Of a stretch of 64,000 nucleotides of DNA, positions 17,682-24,885 are shown piece after piece. Under the pieces are notes generated by a model that searched no databases, was not told the origin of the DNA, and saw only the letters and a program-made list of their open reading frames with translations. How positions within the stretch are numbered: the stretch's first letter is position 1; every line of letters begins with the position of its first letter. The stretch is taken from NCBI GenBank assembly GCA_041859045.1, contig JBHELB010000022.1, forward strand, positions 1 through 64,000, given 5' to 3'. Source of the stretch: JBHELB01 sp041859045 (lineage in GTDB: Bacteria; Hydrogenedentota; Hydrogenedentia; Hydrogenedentales; SLHB01). A program made the translations under genes and the position numbers.

Positions 17682-19709
17682 CTACTTCCCCTCGCGCATT
17701 CCCAGCCCAGTCGACGGCGGGGCGTACGTGTTGTAGAGGGTAATCAACGCGAGACTGGCCCGATAGGTATCGGGAAACAGCGGGACCGCTTGCTTCGCGA
17801 GATCCGCGCCCGGCGGAAGTCTCAGCAACCGGTTCAGCGCTTCTGGAAGTTGTTCAAGAAACCACTCGCGTTGCCCTGAAATCTGCGGACACAGTACGGA
17901 GAGTCCGGCGAGATTCTCCCCTAAGCGCGTGCCGCTCATTCTTTCGAGCTTGGATAGCGAAAGGGTAACCGCCTGTACCGCCCGCGGATCGCTCATCGTG
18001 AGAAAGCGCGAGGTCCAGAATCGGGGCGCGTCCTCAAGTTTCCAGACGCCTTCTTCGCCCAGACAACGGAAACGGGCAAGCCCCTCCAACTCCGCGCGGC
18101 GTTCGCGCCATTCGGGTCGGCTGCGCCCCAAAAAGTCGGCCGCCTCCAGGAAAAAATCGAGTCCCGTCAGCACGGTGATCGTGAGTTCAGGGCCGGACAC
18201 ATCGCGCAACCGCTCCTCATCAAATCCCGGCAGCGGCTCACGCGTGCGCGGGTTTACCCAGCGCGTTAGGAAATCGCCTGCCGCCTCGAGTTGAGGCCAT
18301 GCGCCAGTTAAGTATGCCGTTCGCCCAGGGCCGTCCAAGCCGCGCGCATGTTGCACTGTGCCCCACAGAAACAGGGCTGCCGTGCGCGGATCTTGCCAAC
18401 ACGACGGCAGCGCCGACTGACCATCCGGGCGAAGCGCCACCGGCAACGATCCGAGAGGGGCATCCCCCGGGTTCAACACTACGGCGGCGCTGTGAAAGGC
18501 TAGCAGTCTTTCCGCCGCTTTCGGCAGCCCAGCAAGGTCAAACGCCAGCGGGCTGTACGCGCTGAAACGGGGCCAGTCGGCGGACATCGGGGGTCGTACG
18601 ATGGGCGCGCGCACCAATGCGCCGCTCGCGGCGTCCGTTCCCGCCGCCAGCACGCCCAAGCACGCCTGCGCCAGCGCGGTCATCCTCGGAGTGAGTGTGC
18701 CCGCGGTAGGTAGGGAGCGCATCTCACGCAGCCGGGAATCCCAATCGGCGCGCGTTTCCTCCCGCAAAGCCGAATACCCCTGCGTGCGCGTGGCATCCAT
18801 GAGATTGCGCGCCGTCTCGGCGTCTCGCGCAACGCTAACCGCCAATGTCGCGGCAAGTTTTCCCTGCTCGGGCGTAAACGTGAAGAACGATTCGCTAGGT
18901 CCAAGAAGTGCACGGTATCGTGCGTCGGTCAATGGCGTCTCGCTATCGCGGAGAGGACCACACCCGGCAAACTGCGGTTTCGTGAATGCGCCAACGCCGA
19001 TCCAAACACCCGCGCCGTATCCCGCCCATGTGGCGAAGTCCGCGTCGCGAGACAGCAACTCGCCCGCCTCGAGCGTCAACCGCTCATTCACTTCCTCAGG
19101 ACGAAAATGGAACACCGCGCCCGCCTGTACGTCGACGAAAGCCGCAAAACCGTTCAGCGCGTCTAGATAGCTATCGGCCACCGGCATCTGCGGGATGTTG
19201 CGCGTACACGGGGCATAGGCTCCGCGGACAACCAGCGCGCGCACGTCGGCGGTTCCCTCGACTTCAACGTGGCACACGAGGACGTCACGTTGGGGCAACA
19301 CGAAGACGGTCTGTGTGACCCGCCAATTCCGCGCGGGCCATTGCGATTGTGTCTCGACAATTGGCGCACCCGGCAACGGGGTGCGTTGGGTGTGCCGCCA
19401 CTCCGGGCCGTTTGTCCACTCAACGCGATGGTCCGTCACAAGTCCCCACACGATTCCTCCCGGGGGACTGTACATCGTCGCGGCGGTTGCGAGCGCCGGA
19501 CCGCTCCAAAGTTGGTCCATTCCCCCCGGGCCGGGCCAAAGAAGCGCGCAAACGCGCCCGCCCGCATCCAGGGCCGCCGTCAGACCACCGCTGCCGACCA
19601 CCGCCGTTTCTTGAGGAGCGCCAAGAGCCGTCGCAAACGTCGAGGCATGAGCCTGCCCCGCTGCGCCGCACGCCGCCATCAGCAGCAAGATGAGCCACCG
19701 CACAGTCAT
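17682..19709 (-). CDS. Secreted GH15-like (six-hairpin) protein
   Basis: The 675-residue precursor has a signal peptide (about residues 1-24, ending near GQAHA). The next 260 residues are beta-rich and resemble the N-terminal super-beta-sandwich of GH15 glucoamylase-type enzymes. The rest is helical, with a pattern of paired helices ending in SRFLTMSDPRAVQAV and LITLYNTYAPPSTG, like an (alpha/alpha)6 barrel. I could not identify the catalytic Glu pair with confidence, so it may be a hydrolase or a relative without that activity. The start at 19709 overlaps the upstream gene's stop by four bases; the longer frame upstream reads through that gene. It is the last gene of a five-gene operon. Confidence 0.65.
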   Translation of the reverse strand: MTVRWLILLLMAACGAAGQAHASTFATALGAPQETAVVGSGGLTAALDAGGRVCALLWPGPGGMDQLWSGPALATAATMYSPPGGIVWGLVTDHRVEWTNGPEWRHTQRTPLPGAPIVETQSQWPARNWRVTQTVFVLPQRDVLVCHVEVEGTADVRALVVRGAYAPCTRNIPQMPVADSYLDALNGFAAFVDVQAGAVFHFRPEEVNERLTLEAGELLSRDADFATWAGYGAGVWIGVGAFTKPQFAGCGPLRDSETPLTDARYRALLGPSESFFTFTPEQGKLAATLAVSVARDAETARNLMDATRTQGYSALREETRADWDSRLREMRSLPTAGTLTPRMTALAQACLGVLAAGTDAASGALVRAPIVRPPMSADWPRFSAYSPLAFDLAGLPKAAERLLAFHSAAVVLNPGDAPLGSLPVALRPDGQSALPSCWQDPRTAALFLWGTVQHARGLDGPGRTAYLTGAWPQLEAAGDFLTRWVNPRTREPLPGFDEERLRDVSGPELTITVLTGLDFFLEAADFLGRSRPEWRERRAELEGLARFRCLGEEGVWKLEDAPRFWTSRFLTMSDPRAVQAVTLSLSKLERMSGTRLGENLAGLSVLCPQISGQREWFLEQLPEALNRLLRLPPGADLAKQAVPLFPDTYRASLALITLYNTYAPPSTGLGMREGK

Positions 19710-21160
19710 GGCTTCGCCCCAGAATCGGCGCTGGCACGCGCTGGCGCGCCCGCCAGGTGTCCGCGGATTTCGATACGGTCTTCCGACACCGCGGACGCCT
19801 CCACTTCCAACTCTCCAAGCTGTCCGACCAACACCGCAACCGGGCCGTATTCCCCAATGACTTCCCGCGCGTCCCGGCCAGGCACTAGATTCCATTCACC
19901 GGCCCGCTCAATCAGCGTGCGCAACAGCGGCCCAGTCTTCGTCCAGCATATCCGCACCGCCACTTCGGCCTCGACAGGATGTCCTGCGGCCATCCCCTTG
20001 GCAAGACGCGCCATGAGTGGCTCGCGCGTGGCCACGAGCCAGTCCTGAGCCGATCGCCCAATGCACAGCGCCGCGGCATCGCCCCAAACCGGCGTAAGTG
20101 AGCCGTCGTAGCCGCCCCAAACAAACGGTATGGCCTCCGGAGCCGCCAACACCGCCAAGGGATGCGGCGCCTTGAGTTCGCCCGGACACCGCAGCGCCAA
20201 CGCCGCCTCAGGAACGGCCCAACCCTCGCGGGCGTGCAGTCCAAACAACGCCAGGGCGCACTGATCAATGCGGGCATCCCAACCTGGTCGGGGAAGGGGG
20301 AAGCCCCACGTTTGCAGCAGCGCTCTCATGCCCTCGTGCGCCGCGCGAAACCACGGACGCTCGCGCCATGGTAAGGCGGCTAATGCCAAAGAGTTCTTTA
20401 GCTCGGCCCAATTCGACGCGGTAATGCTGATGATCGGCGGGTCAGGAAAGGCCCCGGGCAACGTGAGTGGCTCTCTGCGGCGGGAGAGGTGCGCGGCCAG
20501 CGTGCCGTGAACGGGCAGCCCGTTCTGAGCAGAGACGACGACCTGTCCCGCAGGTTCGGCCGACCAGCGAAGTTCCATCGCATCGCGCGCAAGCTCCGCC
20601 GAGGGCGCTGCCTGCGGCGCGGCGAGCGCAGCCTCCACATAGGCGCGCGAGGTGGAAACGATGAGGAATCCGTCGCGCCACGCATAATGATAGGGGCCGT
20701 GGAGTTGGATGGGGGAAGAGGTGCGTCCAGCAGTCCGCGACAGGACTTTCTCCGCTGTGCGCAACAGAATGCCGGGGTACACGCAAATCCCTGCGCCTGC
20801 GGGCCCGCCGCTGGCCAAGGTCTGGCGGCCTAGCCAAAGTCCCCAGCGCGGAGGAATGGGACGGATACCGGCTCCCTTGCGAACTTCGAGTTCGAAACGG
20901 GCCAGCGGCTTCGACAGATTACGGCGAAACGCCTGCATTTCGGGAGTCGTTTCCAGGCGGCTCCAGAAAAAAGGCGTATCCGGCGCAAACACGCGCCAGC
21001 GCGCATCCGCTGGGGCAAAACCAGGATGAGGTGCGCGTTTGAGCCGAGCATCGGCCACGAGGAAGATGACCAGAAGCAGCAGTGCCGCAAGCAGGACATA
21101 CCACCCGCGCACAAACGCGGGCCGGGAGGATCTGGACGAGTTTAGGCTGTTTCGTTCCAA
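19706..21160 (-). CDS. Uncharacterised protein with one N-terminal membrane anchor
   Basis: I do not recognise this 484-residue protein. It begins with a basic, Ser-rich segment, then one hydrophobic helix (about 18-36, WYVLLAALLLLVIFLVA), so the bulk is probably periplasmic. The large domain alternates strands and helices and contains Trp-rich patches such as TPFFWSRLETTPEMQAF and IPFVWGGYDGSLTPVWGD. The overall layout, one anchor followed by paired repeats that describe a bound polypeptide-like groove, resembles DUF3352-type proteins, but this is weak. Its first 19 bases overlap the preceding coiled-coil gene and its stop overlaps the GH15-like start, so it belongs to a translationally coupled operon. 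Confidence 0.7.
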   Translation of the reverse strand: MERNSLNSSRSSRPAFVRGWYVLLAALLLLVIFLVADARLKRAPHPGFAPADARWRVFAPDTPFFWSRLETTPEMQAFRRNLSKPLARFELEVRKGAGIRPIPPRWGLWLGRQTLASGGPAGAGICVYPGILLRTAEKVLSRTAGRTSSPIQLHGPYHYAWRDGFLIVSTSRAYVEAALAAPQAAPSAELARDAMELRWSAEPAGQVVVSAQNGLPVHGTLAAHLSRRREPLTLPGAFPDPPIISITASNWAELKNSLALAALPWRERPWFRAAHEGMRALLQTWGFPLPRPGWDARIDQCALALFGLHAREGWAVPEAALALRCPGELKAPHPLAVLAAPEAIPFVWGGYDGSLTPVWGDAAALCIGRSAQDWLVATREPLMARLAKGMAAGHPVEAEVAVRICWTKTGPLLRTLIERAGEWNLVPGRDAREVIGEYGPVAVLVGQLGELEVEASAVSEDRIEIRGHLAGAPARASADSGAKP

Positions 21161-21417
21161 ACCGCGTCTTTTTCCCGCTCGCGTTGTTCCTCAATATCGC
21201 CCAGCGCGGCGGCCTGATCGGCCTGCATCTTCTCATATTCCTCGATACTGGACGCCCCCTTCATCTTCGCCTCGAATCCCAGACGCGCTTCGGCGGTTTT
21301 CGCGTCGAACTTCGCGTTGATCTCCGCGATCCGTGCGCGTTGGGCGTCAGTAAGGGACTTCGTCGGCCCGTGCTCTTGTTGCAGGCGCTCCATAGCGATT
21401 TCGTAGGCGCTTTTCAT
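21142..21417 (-). CDS. Small charged coiled-coil protein
   Basis: The 91-residue protein is almost entirely charged alpha helix, with segments such as DAQRARIAEINAKFDAKTAEA and ADQAAALGDIEEQREREKDAV that fit a coiled coil. It has no signal peptide, membrane segment or cysteine. A good TAGGAG ribosome site precedes the ATG. The 3' end overlaps the next gene by 19 bases. The function is unknown; it may be an adaptor for the membrane proteins encoded beside it. Confidence 0.7.
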   Translation of the reverse strand: MKSAYEIAMERLQQEHGPTKSLTDAQRARIAEINAKFDAKTAEARLGFEAKMKGASSIEEYEKMQADQAAALGDIEEQREREKDAVWNETA

Positions 21418-21435
21418 AGCGGAAACTCCTAGGCT

Positions 21436-21921
21436 TTAAACCGAGAACTCGTCGTGAAGGATGGTTGCGATGAACCGCTCCAGCGACACAGGATAATAAC
21501 GGCTATCGGGGGTGATGATCACGCCGGTCGTGATGTCTTCGTAGCGCTCGAGTTCGTCCAGCGTCTCCGACAACACGCGATCCACCGACGCGTCGATATG
21601 CTTAAGCTCCAGATCCTCGGAGGAACACTCGACCGGTCGATCTCTGAACCCCAAGAATCCGAACACCCGCGCGGAAATCTCGGCATCCACATTGTCTTCG
21701 CCAAAGATATCGGCGTAACTCGGTTCGAGGTGCGACGGACGAATGAGCAGACGGGGCGAGACGTGAACTTTACCCCTCACTCGGGTCGTCGAGTGCCCCG
21801 GCTCGAACGATGTGCCCAAACACACATACGGCAGCGCATGATACCCCGAAATAATGCCGTAGGTCGGCTTTCGGATAATCTGCGTCTGCTGAAAGATCTC
21901 GCGGATTGTTGCACTGTCCAT
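21436..21921 (-). CDS. Uncharacterised 161-residue protein
   Basis: I do not recognise this protein. It is soluble, without a signal peptide. It reads as a mixed alpha/beta fold: TYGIISGYHALPYVCLG near the start, a KVHVSPRLLI strand, a stretch with conserved-looking acidic residues (FGEDNVDAEISARVFGFLG), and a helical end containing TLDELERYEDIT and FIATILHDEF. The ATG at 21921 is preferred because translation upstream of it has no protein-like character and would cut into the lipoprotein gene. It lies second in the operon, 31 bases after the lipoprotein stop. Confidence 0.65.
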   Translation of the reverse strand: MDSATIREIFQQTQIIRKPTYGIISGYHALPYVCLGTSFEPGHSTTRVRGKVHVSPRLLIRPSHLEPSYADIFGEDNVDAEISARVFGFLGFRDRPVECSSEDLELKHIDASVDRVLSETLDELERYEDITTGVIITPDSRYYPVSLERFIATILHDEFSV

Positions 21922-21952
21922 ATGTACCGTCCGACATGTCGCTGCTGACGCG

Positions 21953-22276
21953 CTACGGCGTTTCCACCGGCGGGCTTGCCTGACCAGAAAAGTCGGCATC
22001 CCCGGTTTCCGGCGCGGGATCCATCGGTTCAACGTCTTCCGAGTTTGAGCCAGCGGGCTCTACCGCCATGCTGTCATCAGGAACGGCCGCCGACTCATCG
22101 TTTAGCATTCCCGGGGTTTCGCCTTCCGACCCGACTTCCTGTATTGCCGGGGCCGAGTCGTCGGGACCGGTCTTTTCGCACGCACACAGCACGGGCATCA
22201 ACACACACACCGCCACACAAGCCCACACCAGGGCTCGCCACGACGCGACACAACACTCCCGCAGCCTCACACTCAT
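21953..22276 (-). CDS. Small acidic lipoprotein
   Basis: The 107-residue precursor has a hydrophobic signal peptide ending in the lipobox LCAC, followed by a low-complexity acidic tail rich in Asp, Glu, Pro and Ser with no recognisable domain. After processing it would be a flexible, lipid-anchored peptide of about 70 residues. It is the first gene of the operon that runs to 17682, transcribed from the promoter at 22341-22369. Its role is unknown. Confidence 0.65.
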   Translation of the reverse strand: MSVRLRECCVASWRALVWACVAVCVLMPVLCACEKTGPDDSAPAIQEVGSEGETPGMLNDESAAVPDDSMAVEPAGSNSEDVEPMDPAPETGDADFSGQASPPVETP

Positions 22277-22340
22277 TCCTCTTCCCCCGCAAAGGACGCC
22301 TCAGCCATGACGCCCTTTGCCTATGACCTTCCTCCCCTTC

Positions 22341-22369
22341 AGTGTACCGAATGCGCGCACCCTGGACAA
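22341..22369 (-). promoter_or_regulatory. Sigma70-type promoter of the five-gene envelope operon
   Basis: On the minus strand TTGTCC (22369-22364) and TACACT (22346-22341) are 17 bp apart, about 65 bases before the lipoprotein start. The gene at 22447 is divergent from it. Confidence 0.6.
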
Positions 22370-22446
22370 CTCAGCGAATCGGGAATTACCCAAACGCTTC
22401 CCCGTGTCTGCTACCATAGAAGGATATTTCCGAGGAGAACTTCACC

Positions 22447-22920
22447 ATGCCGTGTTCGGATGTTACCGAAATCATCGAGATTCAACTCGACGCCGAGGAC
22501 CGGATCGGCGCGTATCAACTGTTCAAACAAACCTGTGGGCGCGCGGTGGGCGATGCGTCATTGCTCATGCCGAAGTTGGTGGGCCTGCGGGCGGATGTGG
22601 TGGCGGCGACCGATCCGGAAGACTTTGTGCAGGGCGCCGCCGAGGGGTTGGATACTTTTCTGGCGTGGAAGCACATCCTGGCGGTGCAGGCGGCGTTGCG
22701 CGTGCTGGCGGGCGCTGAGCCGGGCGGATCGGACGACCTCTGCGCGGCGGCGGATATCGCTTCGGACGGCAGCGGAGTCACCCTGCGCGCGCGTATTCGT
22801 GTTGCACTCGTGACGTCCGCAATTCCACCCTGCCACGGGCCAAAAGGGAAAGGCTGCGGCTGTTCCTCCCGCAAGTCTCGCGCCGCAGCCTCTTCGTCCC
22901 CGGACGCGCTCAAAAGCTAA
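22447..22920 (+). CDS. NifU/IscU N-terminal-domain-like protein
   Basis: The 157-residue protein has a weak likeness to the NifU/IscU iron-sulfur scaffold fold. An IIEIQLDAEDRI strand is followed by FKQTCGRAVGDASLL, where the Cys sits at the place of the first scaffold Cys, and then a helix resembling the region after it. The tail contains PPCHGPKGKGCGCSS, a His/Cys-rich cluster that could bind a metal. The usual other two scaffold cysteines are not at their expected places, so function in Fe-S assembly is only a suggestion. A strong GAGGAG site precedes the ATG, and a TACCAT element at 22412-22417 may be its -10 box, although I find no good -35. The last four bases overlap the converging PEP-CTERM gene. 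Confidence 0.6.
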   Translation: MPCSDVTEIIEIQLDAEDRIGAYQLFKQTCGRAVGDASLLMPKLVGLRADVVAATDPEDFVQGAAEGLDTFLAWKHILAVQAALRVLAGAEPGGSDDLCAAADIASDGSGVTLRARIRVALVTSAIPPCHGPKGKGCGCSSRKSRAAASSSPDALKS

Positions 22921-22939
22921 CGCGCGCGCCGCGCCCGGG
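22899..22939. repeat. Inverted repeat at the 3' end of the first PEP-CTERM gene
   Basis: CCCGGACGCG (22899-22908) and CGCGCCCGGG (22930-22939) form imperfect inverted arms with one mismatch. They bracket the stop codons of two converging genes. An almost identical arrangement is found at 23764-23811, at the end of the paralogous gene. There is no T run, so an intrinsic terminator is not shown. Confidence 0.5.
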
Positions 22940-23723
22940 CCACGCCCATCGCCACGAGCCCCATCGAGAGGAGGGCCCATGTAGCGGGCTCAGGGATGAT
23001 GCCTTCAACTGTGAGTGCGCATTCGTACGTGGCGTACCGCCAATCGCGACTGTATTCCCGGATATTCGCCGACGAGGAAGCAAATGACGTGAATGTGTAG
23101 ACCTCCCCGGGCAGAAGGACGATTTCCTCGCAAAATTCGCTGTTATTCCAGGAAAAGAGAACGCCATCGCTCAGCGAAGAAAGCGCGACAAGCGCGTCGG
23201 TATCGAACGGGTCCGCGCAGAACAACGATCCCTCAAGAGTCACGCGACAGGCCTGTGGGACCTCAAAGACGAGTTCGAGCGCCGAGATCGCCTCTGCCGA
23301 CGCCTCGCTTTCAAGACCCCAGTCTGAGCCAAAGTCGGAAATCGCCTCCAGTCCGTAAACGGACGCGGTTCCTGCGGTTGAAAAGCCGGTCGGCTCCAAC
23401 GACGTCGTTTGGGCTGCTCCGGCGTGGCCCCATGCAACGCGATTGTCATCCAATATGTAGACGCTCGCCTGTCCTTCCACGGCTTCGTCGAAGACTCCGC
23501 TTGCATCCGGGCCATGCTCTTCAAGATTCCAGGAATCGTTTCCATATTCATGCCCAGTCTCGCCCGTGTCCGAGATGGGATACCAGAGGTGATAGTTCGT
23601 TTGTCCGCTGGTCGCGACGAAGGCATCCGCGGACAGATACTCAATTGGGAATGCGTAGGCCGACGTCGCGCCGACCCACGCCAGCGCTATGGCTATTGTC
23701 CAGATGACTTTCCGTGTGCTCAT
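22917..23723 (-). CDS. PEP-CTERM sorting-domain protein, paralogue 1
   Basis: The 268-residue secreted protein has a signal peptide (about 1-24, ending near SAYA), a beta-rich body, and a C-terminal sorting signal: a PEPATWALL motif, a hydrophobic segment and an RARRAR tail. Proteins of this type are cut by an exosortase and are often displayed on the surface or in the exopolysaccharide layer. The body is similar along its length to the neighbour at 23789-24601 (for example ISALELVFEVP in both), so the pair arose by tandem duplication. A GGGAGGCG ribosome site precedes the ATG. No exosortase gene is in this window. Confidence 0.88.
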   Translation of the reverse strand: MSTRKVIWTIAIALAWVGATSAYAFPIEYLSADAFVATSGQTNYHLWYPISDTGETGHEYGNDSWNLEEHGPDASGVFDEAVEGQASVYILDDNRVAWGHAGAAQTTSLEPTGFSTAGTASVYGLEAISDFGSDWGLESEASAEAISALELVFEVPQACRVTLEGSLFCADPFDTDALVALSSLSDGVLFSWNNSEFCEEIVLLPGEVYTFTSFASSSANIREYSRDWRYATYECALTVEGIIPEPATWALLSMGLVAMGVARARRAR

Positions 23724-23741
23724 GATCGCCTCCCGATGTAC

Positions 23742-23762
23742 GCGAAGGCAACACGCCTTCGC
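23742..23762. repeat. Perfect hairpin between the two PEP-CTERM genes
   Basis: GCGAAGGC (23742-23749) and GCCTTCGC (23755-23762) are perfect 8 bp inverted arms around a five-base loop. It lies between the stop of paralogue 2 and the start of paralogue 1 and may limit read-through or act as an operator. No T run follows. Confidence 0.5.
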
Positions 23763-23763
23763 T

Positions 23764-23811
23764 CCCGGACGCGCTGCTCCCCGAATCCCTAACGCGCGCG
23801 GCGCGTCCGGG
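23764..23811. repeat. Inverted repeat at the 3' end of the second PEP-CTERM gene
   Basis: CCCGGACGCG (23764-23773) and CGCGTCCGGG (23802-23811) are perfect 10 bp inverted arms, with the stop codon of the gene in the loop. This is the better-preserved copy of the structure at 22899-22939. Confidence 0.5.
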
Positions 23812-24601
23812 CCACGCCCATCGCCACGAGTCCTATCGAAAACAGGACCAGCGTGGCAGGCTCAGGAATAATGCAGTCGAAGGTGAATTCGTAGTGGCCG
23901 TACTCTGGGTACTCGTGATCGCCGCCAACATCAACGCTTCCGAACGCCGTCAGCGTATAGATTTCGCCCGGCATCAGGATGAACTCCGAGTAAAAACTCT
24001 CGTAGCCGCCCGGCGCGGCCACGCGGGACGAGAAAAGCGTTCCGCCCCCCAAGGATGTCAGTTTGACCTCCGCGTCGGCGTAGCTGCGTTGGCTATAGAA
24101 AATCATCCCGTCAAGCATGGCCACGCATGGCGCGGGCACCTCAAAGACGATCTCGAGCGCCGAAATTCCTTCCGTCCACGCATCGGCATACACGAAAAAC
24201 TGTGGATAGCTGATCGACTCTTCAAACACGCGATCGGCTGTGGCCGTGCCCATGCTCTCGATCTTGTATGCTCCGGTCGTCGTCTTCTGATGTGCCCCAC
24301 CTTCCGCCTGGGCGCCCGCGTGAAGTTGCCAGTTATAGGCGCTCGCCACGTCAGAGAGGTGGGAATCGAACACTCCGGGAGTATTCGGACCGTAATCGTC
24401 GAGGTCCCACGAGTCTTCCGCAAACTGATAGATCTCCTCGCCGGCCCTTACTTCGACAGAGGCGTACCCGCGGGTTTCGATGTATTGTTGTATTGATAGG
24501 TAGTTGATTGTCGCTGCATGAGACAACCCGCACACCGTCGCCGCGATGACCACCAACGATACGCACACGCCGCCTCGGATCTTCCCTCTCCACGTGAACA
24601 T
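23789..24601 (-). CDS. PEP-CTERM sorting-domain protein, paralogue 2
   Basis: The 270-residue protein has a signal peptide (about 1-30, ending near LSHAA), a beta-rich domain with repeated Tyr/Asp patches, and the C-terminal signal PEPATLVLF, a hydrophobic segment and a TRRAR tail. It parallels the adjacent paralogue in length, domain pattern and tail. The body has no known catalytic motif; a structural or matrix role is the usual guess for this class. An AAGGGGGAAG ribosome site precedes the ATG. Confidence 0.88.
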   Translation of the reverse strand: MFTWRGKIRGGVCVSLVVIAATVCGLSHAATINYLSIQQYIETRGYASVEVRAGEEIYQFAEDSWDLDDYGPNTPGVFDSHLSDVASAYNWQLHAGAQAEGGAHQKTTTGAYKIESMGTATADRVFEESISYPQFFVYADAWTEGISALEIVFEVPAPCVAMLDGMIFYSQRSYADAEVKLTSLGGGTLFSSRVAAPGGYESFYSEFILMPGEIYTLTAFGSVDVGGDHEYPEYGHYEFTFDCIIPEPATLVLFSIGLVAMGVARTRRAR

Positions 24602-24827
24602 ACTTCCCCCTTTCCGCGAGCATTTCCCGCGATATCAGGTCTTTTTTCTAGTTAGGGCTGCATATTTGATGCCCTATAGCGCAGCACCCTGCTCACATTC
24701 CTAACCCTTTGGCGCAAATGACTTACGAATACGCTTGCCGGAGTCTGCAGTTCGGCGCTTGGTGCGCCTCGACAACGAATGGTTTCTCGTTAGGCAGAAG
24801 TGAGAAAAAGTTGATTAGCCCTTCGCT

Positions 24828-24856
24828 TTCGATGAACTCCGTCGAGAGGTTATGCT
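24828..24856 (+). promoter_or_regulatory. Possible promoter of the NagZ-like/LysM gene
   Basis: TTCGAT at 24828-24833 and TATGCT at 24851-24856 are 17 bp apart. The -35 match is weak. The 284-base gap at 24602-24885 holds no other recognisable element except A/T-rich stretches near 24640-24670. Confidence 0.35.
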
Positions 24857-24885
24857 AAGGTGTCGCAAATGAGTTGGGGGCAGCC

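Noticed and set aside
22386..22417. Promoter before the NifU-like gene
   Set aside because: TACCAT is a good -10, but the nearest -35-like hexamer (TTACCC) is 20 bp away, so I left it out as a feature.
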